From positions 1 to 64,000 of the forward strand of contig JAFUAB010000043.1 of the NCBI GenBank assembly GCA_017460885.1: DNA of 64,000 nt. Reading direction: 5' to 3'. Below the pieces are notes generated by a model, which was not told where the DNA came from, did no database searches, and was given only the letters and a program-made list of their open reading frames with translations. Position 1 is the first letter of the stretch; each line of letters opens with the position of its first letter. Position numbers and translations under genes: made by a program. The stretch is from Lachnospiraceae bacterium (GTDB taxonomy: Bacteria; Bacillota; Clostridia; Lachnospirales; Lachnospiraceae). This document shows, piece after piece, positions 17,002-26,966 of this stretch.

Positions 17002-18069
17002 ATGAAACATCAACGTCAATCAAATTATGAATGGCTGCGCATACTTGCCATGGGCATGATAATCTCGCTCCATTATTTTTTTAAGGGAGGTATCATTTCC
17101 ATGCCTGTCGAGAACTTCTCGGGGGTATCCGTGACCGGCTGGCTGATAACCTCGTTCTGCATGTGTGCTGTCAATACATACATTCTGATCAGCGGTTATT
17201 TTCTGGTTGAAGCAGAGTTTAAACCGGGCAGGCTTCTCGCACTGCTCGTTCAGGTTCTGGAATACAGTCTTATCGTACTGCTTGTGCTGATCCTGACGGG
17301 GACCGTCAATCCGTCGGAGATGAACCTTTACAGCTGGCTGGGGTATCTGTTTCCCGTAGGTACCGAGGAATACTGGTTTGTGTCCTCGTATTTTCTGATG
17401 TATCTGATCGCACCCGTGCTTGCCGGAGGTGTTAAGTCCCTGAACAGAAAAACGCTGCGGTCCGTGCTTTGGATGCTGCTCGCATTTGAATGTGTCGAAA
17501 AGAGCATTCTGCCGATGCTTTTGCCCGGAGATAAGTACGGATATGATCTGATCTGGTTTATGGTGCTGTTTGTGACAGCTGCATACATCAGACTGTATGG
17601 GATAGATTTATTTACGAAGCACAGATGGCTTCCCGCCTGCCTTTTCACCGGTTCATCGCTGCTGATCTTTGGGATGGGTCTTTTGTTTTCTTATGCCGGG
17701 CTGACTGTGGGATCCGGAGTCCTGCTTCACTATGCGGATATCACCTCTCATTATAATTTTATCCCGGTATATACTGCCTCCGTAGGTCTGTTTTATATTT
17801 TCCGAAATGCGTCGTTTGATGAGGAGGGTATCCCTGCCAGAGCAGCCAGGGTGATCGGTCATCTTACGTTTGGGGTTTATCTTCTGCATGAGCATCCGGA
17901 GGTACGGAACAGGTGGCCGGATTGGCTTAATGTGCGAAGTGACAGGACTGTTGCGGGAATGATCCTGCACTGGATAGTATGTCTGCCGGCGATATATGCG
18001 GCAGGTCTGCTGGCTGAATACGTAAGGGACTATGTTCATCGTATGATAAAGAAGGTCATTGAAAAGTAA
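17002..18069 (+). CDS. Acyltransferase 3 family membrane protein
   Basis: 355 residues with about ten membrane helices. It begins SNYEWLRILAMGMIISLHYFFKGG, in pieces, which carries the R-x10-H arrangement of OafA/WecH-type acyltransferases that add acetyl groups to surface sugars. Later segments (NTYILISGYFLV, FGVYLLHEHPEVRN) match the usual family pattern. It likely O-acetylates a glycan made by this locus. The start lies 5 bp after gtrA. Confidence 0.88.
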   Translation: MKHQRQSNYEWLRILAMGMIISLHYFFKGGIISMPVENFSGVSVTGWLITSFCMCAVNTYILISGYFLVEAEFKPGRLLALLVQVLEYSLIVLLVLILTGTVNPSEMNLYSWLGYLFPVGTEEYWFVSSYFLMYLIAPVLAGGVKSLNRKTLRSVLWMLLAFECVEKSILPMLLPGDKYGYDLIWFMVLFVTAAYIRLYGIDLFTKHRWLPACLFTGSSLLIFGMGLLFSYAGLTVGSGVLLHYADITSHYNFIPVYTASVGLFYIFRNASFDEEGIPARAARVIGHLTFGVYLLHEHPEVRNRWPDWLNVRSDRTVAGMILHWIVCLPAIYAAGLLAEYVRDYVHRMIKKVIEK

Positions 18070-18076
18070 CGGCTGC

Positions 18077-20074
18077 ATGAAAAAAAGGGGCATTCAAAAT
18101 ATAATATATTCCCTGATCCTTGTGCTGTACCCCATGGTTCGTGTCGGATTCGGACTCAGTGTGATCGATACGACCTACAGTCCGGCCAACTTTCTGTTTT
18201 TTAAAGAAATGTCCGGGACATGGACGATCGCAACGTATCTTGCAAACGCTCTCGGACATCTTTTTACGATCATGCCGGGCGGCGGCAGTCTGCTCGGGCT
18301 GAATATCTATACCTCGCTCGTAGTCGGAGCTACGGCTCTGATCCCATTCATTTTTTTACAGAAGAAAATCGGTAATCATATACTTTTTACCGGAGAGATA
18401 CTGGCATTGGGGCTTTGCTGGTGCCCGACCACGGTGCTGTACAATTATCTGACATATTTTCTGCTTACCTTAGGAGCAATGCTTCTGTACAGGGCAGTTA
18501 CGGAGGATGACCGTCGCTGCTTCTATGCGGCGGGCGCGGCGCTTGGATTTAATGTTCTGACACGCCTTCCCAATGTGACGGAGGCTGCGTTTATCGTGGT
18601 GGTATGGTTTGCGGCTTATATCAGACGCAGCGGTTTTAAGGAAGGACTGTCGAATACCATGAGGTGCATTGCGGGATATCTTGCCGGCTTTCTGATCCCA
18701 TGGGGGATATTGACAATCCGGTTTTCTCCCGGTGCATATTTCGAGATGATCCATAATATGTTTGCCATGACCGATAAGGCGGTGGACTACAAGCCCGCAG
18801 CCATGATCACGGCAATGTTTGAGGATTACATATATGCCGGACGTTGGATCGTTTTCTGGCTTTTAGGCTGTGTGTGTGTCGCCGGGACGGTTCTGCTGAC
18901 ACTAAATTTATCCGCATCCGCTAACGGTGGTAAGAACGGCAGGACGGTATTTACGCCGGGGCATATACCGGCGGTTGCGGTGCCGATATGCATCATGGCA
19001 CTTGTTATCCGCATCTGCTATGGCCGGGGAATGTTCGGCCTTTCGTATTATGAGTATCGCAGTATGTATTTCTGGGCTGTGATCTTACTGCTTTTTGCCA
19101 CGATCCTGTGTATAGCATGTATGGGCGAGCGGGGGTGTCGTATCATTCTGCGGGTGGCGCCGGCTGGCATACCGGATGCGTACGGTGCATATCGGGAGGC
19201 CGATTCCGATGACCGGTTGACAGACTGCAGGATCCTCGTACTGCTTGCCCTTATCATGATCTATATTACATGCATCGGCTCAAACAACGGTCTGTACCCG
19301 ATCGTTAATAATCTGTTTATAGTGGCTCCGGTGGTTCTGTGGATCGTGATCGGAGGGATAAAAAACAGTATCCCGAAGCGAGCAGATGTGAGCCCGGCGG
19401 CAGAATATCCGGAGGAGTCACTGGGTGGTTCGCGTGATCCGGCAGAAAGGATAGTAAGGAGTTTGTCTGTGGCACTGTTCATTACAACGGGGGTGCTTTT
19501 TGCCGGTACCCTGATCCAGAGCGTTGGATTTCATTTCAGCTTTGCCTTCGGCGACGGGATATACGGGGAACCCCGTGATGCGTATGTAAACGGATATGAC
19601 CGCACAGCCGGGATACGCACCACATCTGCTAATGCGGAGAGCCTGCAGGGACTTATGGATCACATGTATTCGATCAAAACCGACGGAGATACGCTGATCA
19701 CCTACGGAGATATACCGGGAATGGGATATCTGCTGGATATGCCGAGCGCGCTGACTACCTTCTGGCCGGACCTGGACAGTTATAATTATTCCGAATGGAA
19801 AAGGGATATGGATGCGGTATTTGCCCCCGGACAGTACGGCGAGAACCTTCCCGTGATCGTGGTAACTCTTCCCGTTGCGGCATGGGAGAGCGGGGATGAT
19901 GCTGCCATAGATTACTTCGGGATCGACAGAGATGAATATGCTGCGGACACCAAGCTGAACGATCTGGTTAAAGTGATCCGTGACTGCGGATATACTCAGG
20001 AATACAGCAATGATGCTTATTCCGTGTATGTATGCAGACAGCGGGATCAGGCTGTCGGTCCGGATCCTGAATAA
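18077..20074 (+). CDS. Large polytopic membrane protein, possible GT-C glycosyltransferase
   Basis: 665 residues from the ATG at 18077; a TTG at 18059 would add six residues and cannot be excluded. About twelve hydrophobic helices run to roughly residue 475. A soluble C-terminal domain of about 185 residues follows, with GDTLITYGDIPGMGYLLDM and a terminal SVYVCR strand. The build matches three other proteins in this window. No DxD or DE catalytic motif is obvious after the first helix, so enzymatic function is inferred only from architecture and context between an acyltransferase and an aminotransferase. Confidence 0.65.
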   Translation: MKKRGIQNIIYSLILVLYPMVRVGFGLSVIDTTYSPANFLFFKEMSGTWTIATYLANALGHLFTIMPGGGSLLGLNIYTSLVVGATALIPFIFLQKKIGNHILFTGEILALGLCWCPTTVLYNYLTYFLLTLGAMLLYRAVTEDDRRCFYAAGAALGFNVLTRLPNVTEAAFIVVVWFAAYIRRSGFKEGLSNTMRCIAGYLAGFLIPWGILTIRFSPGAYFEMIHNMFAMTDKAVDYKPAAMITAMFEDYIYAGRWIVFWLLGCVCVAGTVLLTLNLSASANGGKNGRTVFTPGHIPAVAVPICIMALVIRICYGRGMFGLSYYEYRSMYFWAVILLLFATILCIACMGERGCRIILRVAPAGIPDAYGAYREADSDDRLTDCRILVLLALIMIYITCIGSNNGLYPIVNNLFIVAPVVLWIVIGGIKNSIPKRADVSPAAEYPEESLGGSRDPAERIVRSLSVALFITTGVLFAGTLIQSVGFHFSFAFGDGIYGEPRDAYVNGYDRTAGIRTTSANAESLQGLMDHMYSIKTDGDTLITYGDIPGMGYLLDMPSALTTFWPDLDSYNYSEWKRDMDAVFAPGQYGENLPVIVVTLPVAAWESGDDAAIDYFGIDRDEYAADTKLNDLVKVIRDCGYTQEYSNDAYSVYVCRQRDQAVGPDPE

Positions 20075-20111
20075 TGACATAATCGGCAATAAGTGATAGA
20101 ATGGAAACAAT

Positions 20112-21245
20112 ATGGCTATGATAAATTTTAATGTACCGCCCTATACGGGCAAGGAAATAGAATATATTCGCGAAGCGGTTGAAAATCAGAAGATCTGCGG
20201 CGATGGTCCTTTTACAAAAAAGTGTTCCGAATGGATTGAAAAAAAGACCGGTACCGCGAAGGCTCTTTTGACTACATCCTGTACGCATGCCACCGAGCTC
20301 GCCGCTCTGTTGCTTGACATTAAGCCCGGCGATGAGGTGATCATGCCTTCATACACCTTTGTATCTACTGCGGATGCCTTTGTGCTGCGCGGCGCAACTG
20401 CCGTATTTGTTGACATACGTCCCGATACCATGAATATAGACGAGACGCTGATAGAAGACGCTATAACGGACAGAACGCGGGCAATAGTACCGGTGCATTA
20501 CGCAGGGGTAGGCTGCGAGATGAATACGATCATGGATATTGCCAGGAGGCATGGTCTGGCTGTTGTTGAAGATGCTGCTCAGGGTGTGATGGCCACGTAT
20601 AAAGGACGCGCGCTGGGCGCTATCGGCGATTTCGGATGCTATAGCTTCCACGAGACCAAAAACTTCAGTTCCGGCGAAGGCGGGGCTCTGCTGATGCGGG
20701 ATGAATCTTATGTGGAGAGAGCCGAGATATTCCGTGAAAAAGGAACCGACCGCAGTAAGTATTATCGTGGTCAGGTGGATAAATACCGCTGGCAGGACTA
20801 CGGTTCCTCCTATCTGCCCAGTGACATGAATGCGGCATATCTTTATGCACAGCTTGAACTCGCGGATGAGATCACCTCTGCCCGTATGTCCAGATGGAAT
20901 CAGTACTACGAGCTGTTATCCGCGATTGCCGACAGAGACCTGATCGAACTGCCGTATATTCCCGAGGAATGCGTTCACAACGCTCATATGTTTTATATAA
21001 AATGCCGCGATATAAAGGAGAGGACCTTGTTGATCGATCATTTGAAGAATAAGGATATCCTGTCCGTATTCCATTATATCCCGCTTCACTCGGCACCAGC
21101 CGGGGTCAGATACGGACGTTTCAACGGGGAGGACAGATATACTACCCGTGAGAGCGAGAGACTGCTCAGGCTCCCCATGTATTACAGTCTTGGAGCAAAT
21201 GATGTAGAGTATATCTGCGATTGTATCCGGGAGTTTTATGACTGA
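20112..21245 (+). CDS. wecE: dTDP-4-amino-4,6-dideoxygalactose transaminase (WecE/RffA type)
   Basis: 377 residues. The PLP aminotransferase of the DegT/DnrJ/EryC1 family converts dTDP-4-keto-6-deoxyglucose to dTDP-Fuc4N. As I recall the E. coli enzyme, similarity is close throughout: DEVIMPSYTFVSTA (74-87), RPDTMNIDETLIE (103-115), VVEDAAQGVM (151-160) and SFHETKNF (178-185) with PLP lysine K183. In enteric bacteria it serves enterobacterial common antigen. Here it probably supplies an amino sugar for the surface glycan. The genes that make the dTDP-keto-sugar are not in the window. The exact sugar product is inferred from similarity. Confidence 0.88.
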   Translation: MAMINFNVPPYTGKEIEYIREAVENQKICGDGPFTKKCSEWIEKKTGTAKALLTTSCTHATELAALLLDIKPGDEVIMPSYTFVSTADAFVLRGATAVFVDIRPDTMNIDETLIEDAITDRTRAIVPVHYAGVGCEMNTIMDIARRHGLAVVEDAAQGVMATYKGRALGAIGDFGCYSFHETKNFSSGEGGALLMRDESYVERAEIFREKGTDRSKYYRGQVDKYRWQDYGSSYLPSDMNAAYLYAQLELADEITSARMSRWNQYYELLSAIADRDLIELPYIPEECVHNAHMFYIKCRDIKERTLLIDHLKNKDILSVFHYIPLHSAPAGVRYGRFNGEDRYTTRESERLLRLPMYYSLGANDVEYICDCIREFYD

Positions 21246-21301
21246 CAGATCGCCCGTCTGTGTATTTCGGCGCGACATTTGCGGCACGTATATTCCTGAT
21301 A

Positions 21302-23110
21302 ATGAAAAAATTATCAAATTATAAATTTATATTATCGCTGCTGGTTTCTCTGATACTGATGGTGTTCGTCGGCATCGTATTTGACTATTACTACGAGTTC
21401 AATGACGACGTACTGATGAAGGATATATTGTCCGGAGCCTATATGGGTTATCCGTCTGCCCTCAATGTACAGATGCTGGCTCCGATCAGCTTTTGCTTTT
21501 CTCTTTTGTACCGTATCACGGGCGCAGTGCCCTGGTATGGTCTTTTTCTTGTGGGCATACAGTACCTTTGTGTTTTTCTCGTTATCCAAAGGTCTCTTGA
21601 GATGGCGGATAGGATATCGGGTATAGCGAGTACTGTTCTGATCTCTGTTTTGTTCTGCCTTGATCTTCTTCTGCCGCATCTTGTTATGGTCCAATATACG
21701 GTCACGGTGTCGTTTATGGCCGGTGCCGCGGGATTTCTGATAGTCACGATCCCTGCGGGCCTTGAACGTAAAGAATTCCTGAAACATGCTGTCATTCCGG
21801 TTGTCCTGATCGTGCTGGGATTTCAGCTTCGTTCCGAGATGATGGTTCTTATGCTGCCTTATGTATGCGTTGCGGCTGTTTCTTCGCTGGTTCGTGATCG
21901 GAGAGGGCTCTCTTCGCCTTATGATGCAGACCGGGATTCCGGCAAAGATAAGATGTCTTCATCGGGTGATCCGAAATCGGGAATTCTGATCAGCTATATC
22001 ATTGCAGTCAGTACTGCATTTCTGCTTATGCTGATCTCTTTTGGGATCGACAAGGCGGCATATTCGGGACCGGATTGGAAAGCTTTTTTGGACGAGTTTG
22101 ATGCAAGGACGGAATTGTATGACTATCAGTTTATTCCGGATCACAACAGTGAGAATATCACCTTCTACGAGCAGGAGGGTATTTCCGGATCACAGGTCAG
22201 ACTGCTTCAGATCTACGATTACGGAATAGATGATCGTATAAACGCGGATATGATGCGCCGGGTAGCATCTTACGCCGAGGAGCTGCGTTCGGAAACGTTT
22301 TCCTTACGTCTGCGACAGAGTTTTCACGAATATTTCTACAGGATTCTTCATTTCAGTGACGGCGTGTATGTAATGCTGGTTTTTGTTCTGTATGTCATAG
22401 TGATAATGGCTATGTGCATACGCCGGGATATGAAGCCCTCCGATCGTCTGCTTCTGTTGTTTTCCAATATCATTCCGCTGGCCCTGATGCGATCCGTGGC
22501 CTGGATCTTTATTATTTACGGGCGCAGGGAACCGGCCAGGATAGTACATTCGCTCTATATCATCGAGGCAATGCTTCTTTTCGGAATGCTGTTGAATCAG
22601 ATCTCATGCAGAATCAAAGACAGGGCGTTTTTTAAGATGACCTCTGCCGTGCTGCTGATAATCTGCGGCCTACTGACGGTTCCGGGGACGTATTCCGGGC
22701 TGCAGCGCAGAGTCTCCGCACAGGATGAGATAAACGGATATGCCAAAGCTATAGACGAATACTGCATGGACCATCCCGGGAATTTTTATTGGGAGGATGT
22801 GTATTCCACGATCATTGATGGGGAAACCTTTAATGAAAAAATCTTTGTTCCGTCCACGGGAAAGCTTAAGAATTATGATATCATAGGCGGCTGGGCAATG
22901 AATTCCCCTCTGCTTGGAAGCAAGCTGGCTCACTATGGTATTGAAGATATCGGACAGAGCCTTTTGGATGCGGATAATGTCTTTGTGATCATTTCCGATG
23001 AATATGACGGGAACTGGATTTCCGATCATTATGACGATATAGGTATCGATGTCCGGATCAGTCCGGTGGACAGGATCGCGAACCGGTTTACGGTATATCG
23101 TGTGGATTAG
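21302..23110 (+). CDS. Large polytopic membrane protein, GT-C-like
   Basis: 602 residues from the ATG at 21302; no clear ribosome site is seen, and an upstream in-frame start at 21260 would give an unnatural N-terminus. The first helix (about 5-30) is followed by YYYEFNDDVLMKDILSGAY, an acidic NDD motif just outside the membrane as in GT-C enzymes. Around ten further helices follow, then a C-terminal soluble domain (about 480-602). This acidic loop pattern recurs in Lachnospiraceae glycan loci. Function is inferred. Its stop lies next to a truncated MITE-like repeat. Confidence 0.65.
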   Translation: MKKLSNYKFILSLLVSLILMVFVGIVFDYYYEFNDDVLMKDILSGAYMGYPSALNVQMLAPISFCFSLLYRITGAVPWYGLFLVGIQYLCVFLVIQRSLEMADRISGIASTVLISVLFCLDLLLPHLVMVQYTVTVSFMAGAAGFLIVTIPAGLERKEFLKHAVIPVVLIVLGFQLRSEMMVLMLPYVCVAAVSSLVRDRRGLSSPYDADRDSGKDKMSSSGDPKSGILISYIIAVSTAFLLMLISFGIDKAAYSGPDWKAFLDEFDARTELYDYQFIPDHNSENITFYEQEGISGSQVRLLQIYDYGIDDRINADMMRRVASYAEELRSETFSLRLRQSFHEYFYRILHFSDGVYVMLVFVLYVIVIMAMCIRRDMKPSDRLLLLFSNIIPLALMRSVAWIFIIYGRREPARIVHSLYIIEAMLLFGMLLNQISCRIKDRAFFKMTSAVLLIICGLLTVPGTYSGLQRRVSAQDEINGYAKAIDEYCMDHPGNFYWEDVYSTIIDGETFNEKIFVPSTGKLKNYDIIGGWAMNSPLLGSKLAHYGIEDIGQSLLDADNVFVIISDEYDGNWISDHYDDIGIDVRISPVDRIANRFTVYRVD

Positions 23111-23122
23111 CGAAGCGAAGAC

Positions 23123-23142
23123 AATTCGCTACAGTTCCTTAA
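23123..23142. repeat. Solo end of the GGAACTGTAGC inverted-repeat element
   Basis: AATTCGCTACAGTTCCTTAA matches the right end of the elements at 33193-33240 and 52556-52716. Only one end is present, so this is a truncated copy. It lies 12 bp after the stop of the membrane protein. Confidence 0.65.
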
Positions 23143-23172
23143 TAAATCAGTATTTCCTAAGTGGTATTTCGG

Positions 23173-23184
23173 AGAACCGTCCCC
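23173..23184. repeat. Partial REP-like AGAACCGTCCC sequence
   Basis: AGAACCGTCCCC is the complement of the GGGACGGTTCT core in the hairpin at 52717-52745. It again lies beside a MITE-like end, here in the opposite orientation. Confidence 0.45.
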
Positions 23185-23195
23185 GATGCACTGCT

Positions 23196-24053
23196 TTAAT
23201 TGATATACATCCTACGGAATTGTGTCGGCGTCATGCCCTTTATCAATTTGAACATCCTGATAAACGACGACTGGCTTTCAAACCCGGATTCATTTGCAAC
23301 GTCCGTGATCGTCATTTCCTGCTTGGCGAGCAGCAGCTCTGCATGTTCGATCCTCTTGTGGCTCAGATACTGGTAAAAGGTCTGTCCGGAAAACTGCTTG
23401 AACAGACGGCTGAAATGGAATTTCGAGAATCCTGTCAAAGCGGCCATCTCATCCAGATTCAGATTTTCCGTACAGTTGGCTGAAATATAATCACAGATCG
23501 CAAGAAATTTCTCGGTATACTCCTGCCTTTTGTCGGGAGCAACATCAAAGTCGCCCAGATTTGTTGCATGATAACGTCCCATCAATACAAAAATCTGCAA
23601 AAGCTTGCTGTATATAACGGCTTCGGACAGATATGACGAGTATTGGTACTCGTCTACTATCTCGAGCAGAAGCTGTCTGATATCCGAATAAACATCCGGA
23701 GCGTTTGATCTGGTGATCAGTCGAACAGGAGCCATCAGGGACAGAGCGGCTCCGACCTCCGTCAGCTGCCGAAGAGGAGCGACGTCAGGCTGGAAGATGA
23801 TCCGCTTTCCATGGGGAGGTGCATATATCGTATGCAGATTACATGGGAATATCACCAGAATATCCCCCTCGTTGAGTTCGAATCTGTGATTGGCACACTC
23901 CACGATATAGTAGCTTTCCAACGGCATGATTATCTCCATCGGTGCATGCCAGTGAGCCGGATAATCCTCGACCTTATCATTTATATACAGCCGGAGATGC
24001 GTATCTTCTTTAAAGTTGACGGTTTCAAATATTCCCTGCAGGTTCTCTATCAT
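23196..24053 (-). CDS. AraC family transcriptional regulator
   Basis: 285 residues. The N-terminal half is a cupin-like sensing domain (HWHAPMEIIMPLESYYIVE, in pieces, and a LNEGDILVIFPCNLHTIY strand pair). The C-terminal 100 residues carry the two helix-turn-helices of AraC proteins: LDEMAALTGFSKFHFSRLFKQ and MTITDVANESGFESQSSFIRMFK, in pieces. It is divergent from the sugar-uptake genes starting at 24460 with a 406-bp gap between them, so it very likely controls them in response to the imported sugar. Confidence 0.9.
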   Translation of the reverse strand: MIENLQGIFETVNFKEDTHLRLYINDKVEDYPAHWHAPMEIIMPLESYYIVECANHRFELNEGDILVIFPCNLHTIYAPPHGKRIIFQPDVAPLRQLTEVGAALSLMAPVRLITRSNAPDVYSDIRQLLLEIVDEYQYSSYLSEAVIYSKLLQIFVLMGRYHATNLGDFDVAPDKRQEYTEKFLAICDYISANCTENLNLDEMAALTGFSKFHFSRLFKQFSGQTFYQYLSHKRIEHAELLLAKQEMTITDVANESGFESQSSFIRMFKLIKGMTPTQFRRMYIN

Positions 24054-24207
24054 TTAACGGATTCTCTTTCTTCTTTTTCAACTCTTTCTTCTATAGATAA
24101 AAGCGAGCTGAATTATTGCTTTAAATTTAGCTAATTTTCTAATTAATTACTCTGAGGTTTATGTTTTATTAAAATAATTGTATCATATGCGAGCACGAAT
24201 TGCATTT

Positions 24208-24237
24208 TTGACAGCAAAATTTGTTTGTTTTTATAAA
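24208..24237 (+). promoter_or_regulatory. Candidate promoter of the sugar-uptake operon
   Basis: TTGACA at 24208-24213 and TATAAA at 24232-24237 are spaced by 18 bp in the divergent gap 24054-24459. Transcription would start near 24244, giving a leader of about 215 bases. The rest of the gap is AT-rich, with a few inverted GATCTG/CAGATC-type words near 24375-24418 that could be regulator sites. No riboswitch is recognised. Confidence 0.5.
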
Positions 24238-24459
24238 ATATGATAGCAAGAATTGATAATTCAAGGTCAATTATTGAAATGCATACGCAATATTTCAATG
24301 TTATATTTTCATTAAAGAGCTGTTCGGTAATCACTTTTGATTCCGTAACAGATCCTAGCGACGTTTCAACTCACGATCTGCATACATGGATGTGTCAAAT
24401 TACAAGGATGTGATCTGAGACGTGAAAAGAAACAAAACCATTCATAAAGGAGGAAAATT

Positions 24460-25884
24460 ATGAATAAGAAAATTGTTTCAGTTCTTCTCTCCGCTGTTAT
24501 GGTAGCTTCAATGGTAACCGGATGCGGATCCACCGCAGAGGCTCCCGCGAGCACAGGCAGTACAGAGACAACAGCAGCCGAAAGTGCTCCTGCTGATGAA
24601 CCTAAGGCAGAAACACCCGCAGCAGATACCGCTGCCGACACAGCAGCTGAGACACCTGCGGCAAGCGGTGATGTAGAAGAGATCACCTTCATGGTATGGG
24701 ATGATCTTGAGGCTTCATCGGATCTGATCACCAAGGGTTATAAGGACTCTATCGACAGATTCAATGCAGATTTTGAAGGTCAGTATCACTGCACACCTAT
24801 CACCACGAACCTTGAAGAATATTATACCAAGCTGAACGCTCTGGTAGCAGCCGGAGAGACTCCCGATGTGTTTATAGTTTCGCCCGGTCCCAACCTTGAC
24901 GACTATGTATTGCCCGGCGTAGCTGCAAAGCTTGATGACGCACTTGCTGACGGCTGGAAGGATACATTCACCTCCGATGCCGTATTCGCAGGCGGAACTT
25001 ACGGCAGTGAAGCTCCTTCGGGAGAAGGCATCTATGCTGTTCCGCTTAATATCGCAGCAGCCTGTGTTTTCTATAACACAGAGATGTTCGAGGCTGCCGG
25101 GGCAGCCGTTCCCAAGACTTTTGATGAATTGCTTGACGCTTGCCAGAAGCTTAAGGATGCAGGTTACACACCTATCACGATTTCCGCAGGTACAGCCTGG
25201 TGTCTGTCGATGGTAGCAGGTTATCTGTGTGACAGAAACGGTCTGAACCTTGATGATGTAGCAGCTCACAATACTGACTGGATGGATGAAAAAGTTATCA
25301 ATGCCGGTAAGCAGATCCAGCAGCTCAGCGCATATTTCCAGCCTACGGCAGCAGGCGATGACAACGATATCGCTACCGCAGCATTCTACAACGGTGAAGC
25401 AGCAATCCTTATCCAGGGTTCATGGGCTATCGGTCAGATCAACGGTAACTGCGAAGAAGGCTTTGCTGACAAGGTTGGTGTATTCGCATTCCCTGCAGTA
25501 ACAGGTTCTTCGGCAGATCCCAACAGAGTGATCGCCAAGTCCGACTCTCTGGCTATGAGCGCAACATCCGCTCATCCCGAAGCAGCTGTACAGCTTATGA
25601 AGTATTTTACCGATGACACTGCTCAGAAATATACTGCAGAGGTTGGCGGTAAGATCCCTGTAACGAGCGTACAGTATGACGCAGCAGTAGCTCCTCCGGA
25701 ACTTGCATATGTTATGGAGGTATTCAAGAGCGCAAATGCAACCTTCGGATTCTATAATGAGTCACTTGCGGATACCGAAGCAGGTTCAACATTCGATAAC
25801 TGCTTCGTAGAGATCTTCAAGGGCGAGGATCCTGCTACAGCACTTCAGCCGATTCAGGATTACTACGAGATGAACGTTTGGTAA
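24460..25884 (+). CDS. Sugar ABC transporter substrate-binding lipoprotein
   Basis: 474 residues with a strong AAAGGAGG site. A lipoprotein signal peptide ends at the lipobox before C22 (MVTGC), followed by an Ala/Thr/Glu-rich linker to about residue 70. The mature part is a family 1 extracellular solute-binding protein: EEITFMVWDDLEASSDL, ALVAAGETPDVFIVSPG, and WAIGQINGNC near the ligand cleft. It binds an oligosaccharide outside the cell and delivers it to the two permeases that follow. A hairpin after the stop probably lowers expression of the downstream genes. Confidence 0.93.
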   Translation: MNKKIVSVLLSAVMVASMVTGCGSTAEAPASTGSTETTAAESAPADEPKAETPAADTAADTAAETPAASGDVEEITFMVWDDLEASSDLITKGYKDSIDRFNADFEGQYHCTPITTNLEEYYTKLNALVAAGETPDVFIVSPGPNLDDYVLPGVAAKLDDALADGWKDTFTSDAVFAGGTYGSEAPSGEGIYAVPLNIAAACVFYNTEMFEAAGAAVPKTFDELLDACQKLKDAGYTPITISAGTAWCLSMVAGYLCDRNGLNLDDVAAHNTDWMDEKVINAGKQIQQLSAYFQPTAAGDDNDIATAAFYNGEAAILIQGSWAIGQINGNCEEGFADKVGVFAFPAVTGSSADPNRVIAKSDSLAMSATSAHPEAAVQLMKYFTDDTAQKYTAEVGGKIPVTSVQYDAAVAPPELAYVMEVFKSANATFGFYNESLADTEAGSTFDNCFVEIFKGEDPATALQPIQDYYEMNVW

Positions 25885-25901
25885 GTTGAACATACGAACT
25901 A

Positions 25902-25935
25902 AAGGCCGGCACCCAAAAGGGTGCTGACCTTTATA
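25902..25935 (+). terminator. Attenuating hairpin between binding protein and permeases
   Basis: A 13-bp stem (25902-25914 with 25919-25931) around an AAAA loop has one mismatch and one wobble pair, and is followed by a short T/A-rich tail. Located between the binding-protein gene and the first permease, it fits the partial terminators or mRNA stabilisers that keep binding protein in excess over permeases. Confidence 0.7.
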
Positions 25936-26060
25936 TAGGGGATCGAAAAACACATGTCAGCCGATAGATTCCGAAACGGATCCGGAAGCCGATAACGGGT
26001 TCGTCCCATTCCCGATCCACTGTATAAGGGTCAGCAACCGTAAAAACAAAGGGGGTTATC

Positions 26061-26966
26061 ATGGATAAACTGTTAAGAAACAAGAAAGCAATAGTCCTTT
26101 TTATAGCACCTGCGTTCATTTTATTTACGCTTGTGCTGCTCATACCGATCTGTAAGGCAGTCTATTATTCCTTCTGCAATTACAAAACCAATTATCCGAT
26201 ACAATTTACCGGTATCGACAATTACGTCAAGCTTTTTACCAAAGATAAAACCATGAGGATCGCGGTTAGAAATTCCATGTTTTTCATGATCTTCTCCTGC
26301 GTGACCCAGCTGATACTCGGACTTGTTCTCGCGGCTCTGCTCACGAACATCAAGCGCGGACGTAATCTTTTCAAAAACATCTATTATCTGCCCTGTGTGC
26401 TCTCGTCTGCCGCACTCGGACTTTTGTGGATGTTCGTATTCACTCCCAAGCTCGGTATCAACCAGATGCTTGCTTCGCTGGGCTTCCTTGAGGATTGTAC
26501 CCAGGGACCGCAGTGGCTGTTTAACACGGACGGATATATCATACTTCCGATAATCGTTATCTCATGTGTGGCGTTGTGGCAGTATGTCGGCCAGTCGATG
26601 ATGCTCTACATGGCGCAGATAGCCGGTATCAGCAACGACATCTATGAAGCGGCTGCAATTGACGGATGCACCAAAAGCCAGGCGTTTTTCAGGATAACGC
26701 TTCCGCTGATCAGACCTATGGTAGCTACCGCGATGTCACTTAATGCGATCGGTTCGCTGAAGTTTTTCGATCTGGTATATAACATGGTGCCCGAGGGATT
26801 CTTAAGCAACAAGGCACACGTACTTGCAACACACCTTTACGATCAGGCATTCAAATACAATAAGCTGGGTTACGGCTCGGCGATCGGAGTGATATTGCTG
26901 ATCATGTGTCTGATCGTGACGTTCCTGATCAATAAGTTTGTCAAGGTTGACAGCTATGATATGTAG
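26061..26966 (+). CDS. Sugar ABC transporter permease, MalF/UgpA type
   Basis: 301 residues with six membrane helices. The EAA loop for contact with the ATPase is visible as YEAAAIDGCTKSQAFFRITLPLI, in pieces, at about residues 196-218. It forms the channel with the second permease. It follows the binding-protein gene after 176 bp containing the attenuating hairpin, and begins after AAAGGGGG. Confidence 0.92.
   Translation: MDKLLRNKKAIVLFIAPAFILFTLVLLIPICKAVYYSFCNYKTNYPIQFTGIDNYVKLFTKDKTMRIAVRNSMFFMIFSCVTQLILGLVLAALLTNIKRGRNLFKNIYYLPCVLSSAALGLLWMFVFTPKLGINQMLASLGFLEDCTQGPQWLFNTDGYIILPIIVISCVALWQYVGQSMMLYMAQIAGISNDIYEAAAIDGCTKSQAFFRITLPLIRPMVATAMSLNAIGSLKFFDLVYNMVPEGFLSNKAHVLATHLYDQAFKYNKLGYGSAIGVILLIMCLIVTFLINKFVKVDSYDM

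Noticed and set aside
24375..24400. ACATGGATGT as an inverted copy of the ATCCRT hairpin upstream of the AraC gene
   Set aside because: Only the 10-bp core matches on the minus strand. No outer arms, bulge or neighbouring -10 box are seen.
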